Source: Chryseobacterium ginsenosidimutans
Lineage (GTDB): Bacteria > Bacteroidota > Bacteroidia > Flavobacteriales > Weeksellaceae
NCBI RefSeq assembly: GCF_030823405.1
Contig: NZ_JAUSXC010000001.1
Span: forward strand, 2,959,001 to 3,023,000
Reading direction: 5' to 3'
DNA: 64,000 nt
The notes below the pieces were generated by a model. It did no database searches. It was not told where the DNA came from and saw only the letters and a program-made list of their open reading frames with translations. Below, one piece after another: positions 63,369 to 64,000 of the stretch. The position numbers and the translations under genes are program-made. Within the stretch, counting starts at the first letter, position 1, and each line of letters opens with the position of its first letter.

Positions 63369-63776
63369 TTACTCAACTACAATTGTTTTAGTGATCCAGT
63401 TGGTGCCCCCGTTCCAGAATTTAAAAGTGTATGTACCAACCTGTTGCGGACTAAAATTAATCTGGTTTGGTGCCGTATAGCTTTCCTGCGTACAAGGGCC
63501 GTTTGTAATATATTTATAAGCCGTAACCATTCTTGTGGAGTTATCTGTATGAATGTAATCATAACCATAAAAACCTTGACACTGAGACGAATACGTAGAA
63601 TATGTTTTAATACTTTGAACAGAAAAAACGTCCATTGTATCATTAATAATCTTTACGCTGTCAATTTTAATTTTATCAATTGACTCTATCGTCTGATAAT
63701 CATCATCGTCATTACATGACGTTAAAAATAATCCTAAAGCTAATGCAGAAAACCCAATATGGAAAAATTTTTTCAT
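63369..63776 (-). CDS. Small hypothetical lipoprotein
   Basis: 135 residues. Lipobox FLTSC (Cys21) is followed by an Asp-rich stretch (NDDDDYQ), then a beta-rich domain with YSSQCQGFYGYDYIHTDNS and a C-terminal NQINFSPQQVGTYTFKFWNGG. Cys in QCQG and GPCTQ may form a disulfide. No known family is recognised. The first gene of the likely lipoprotein-DUF922-addB unit. Confidence 0.78.
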   Translation of the reverse strand: MKKFFHIGFSALALGLFLTSCNDDDDYQTIESIDKIKIDSVKIINDTMDVFSVQSIKTYSTYSSQCQGFYGYDYIHTDNSTRMVTAYKYITNGPCTQESYTAPNQINFSPQQVGTYTFKFWNGGTNWITKTIVVE

Positions 63777-63837
63777 AACTACAACATTTTGATTATTAAT
63801 GAAATTTCAGCAAAAACTATTCCTTAATTATGTTAAT

Positions 63838-64000
63838 TTAAGAATTAAAATTACCTTTTGACAGATACACTACTTTTTTTGTATCAAAAAATTCTTCATC
63901 AAAATAGTTTTTAAGGCTGTAAATTTCACATTTAAGTCCGGCAAGCTCTTCAGCAAGATCTCCGCCTTTTAAATATAAAATTCCGTTATGCTTGGGATTA
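63838..64000 (-). CDS. rsmG: 16S rRNA (guanine-527-N7)-methyltransferase, partial C-terminus
   Basis: The last 53 residues run off the right edge: NPKHNGILYLKGGDLAEELA then YFDEEFFDTKKVVYLSKGN. This matches the C-terminal end of flavobacterial RsmG, which methylates N7 of G527 in 16S rRNA. The rest of the gene lies outside the window. There is no overlap with the lipoprotein gene (61 bases away). Confidence 0.78.
   Translation of the reverse strand, partial: NPKHNGILYLKGGDLAEELAGLKCEIYSLKNYFDEEFFDTKKVVYLSKGNFNS

Noticed and set aside
1..64000. tRNA, rRNA, insertion sequence, prophage or integrated-element boundaries
   Set aside because: No cloverleaf-like sequence, transposase, integrase, phage gene or direct-repeat attachment pair was seen when intergenic spaces were read; a dedicated tRNA scan was not possible here.

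Overview
The window looks like a chromosomal segment of a Chryseobacterium-like member of the Flavobacteriia (phylum Bacteroidota). The evidence is low GC, intergenic TAnnTTTG promoter boxes (the Bacteroidota -7 element) with few Shine-Dalgarno sites, a SusC/SusD pair, C-terminal type IX secretion sorting domains, a GH30/GH3/GH16 polysaccharide locus, and housekeeping genes of flavobacterial type (LolD, GpmI, an acyl-ACP desaturase, a two-lipoyl PDH E2). I see no rRNA or tRNA gene, no CRISPR array and no insertion sequence. Species assignment is inference.

Layout. 1-3000: end of a VOC protein, a GNAT acetyltransferase, a secreted M28 peptidase and a PLP aminotransferase. 3000-6600: a membrane pyrophosphatase carrying a C-terminal OmpA-type domain, then the soluble pyrophosphatase gene. 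6600-11200: a tightly packed minus-strand run (lolD, L,D-transpeptidase-like lipoprotein, radC, FemAB/GNAT-like protein, polytopic membrane protein, small membrane protein) that leads into ppa. 11300-14100: pyruvate dehydrogenase E1-alpha and E2. 14200-16600: PAP2 phosphatase, BlaI-type repressor, RRM RNA-binding protein and a hot-dog thioesterase. 16560-20100: a copper module made of an AraC-type regulator with a CxxC metal-binding N-terminus, followed by a CopA-type ATPase with one HMA domain and four CPM/CPxC metal-binding repeats. 20180-25400: DUF72 protein, polysaccharide deacetylase, YggS, an NtrC-like regulator without a DNA-binding domain, and a MATE pump. 25470-31000: GNAT, DoxX, Era, a LacI regulator with a fructokinase-type sugar kinase, a Crp-like regulator and an SMR pump. 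31010-31703: a decayed type IX cargo gene.

31755-44850 is mostly housekeeping: methyltransferase, Map, HAD-like protein, acyl-ACP desaturase, GpmI, SUI1, a leucine-rich repeat protein, a secreted PhoX-like protein, a di-haem cytochrome c peroxidase, nucleoside phosphorylase, a small helical stress-type protein and FabI.

44988-58765 is the accessory highlight, a polysaccharide utilization locus. Its minus-strand order is SusC, SusD, surface glycan-binding-type lipoprotein, GH30 lipoprotein, GH3, GH16 lipoprotein, second GH30. A divergent MFS sugar permease and a NUDIX-fold regulator with an eroded catalytic motif lie on the plus strand. The enzyme set predicts a beta-1,6/beta-1,3-glucan substrate such as fungal or yeast wall glucan or laminarin. 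The model is that surface GH30 and GH16 cleave the glucan, SusCD imports oligosaccharides, GH3 and the second GH30 finish digestion in the periplasm, and the MFS permease imports the sugar. The NUDIX protein is the only regulator candidate nearby.

58886-64000: a glutaryl-CoA dehydrogenase-like enzyme, an AddB-like nuclease, a DUF922-like protein, a small lipoprotein and the end of rsmG.

Many operons end in clear hairpin terminators. Two long imperfect palindromes (21904-21971 and 47387-47443) share a GTCATTCT end and look like members of an interspersed repeat family.
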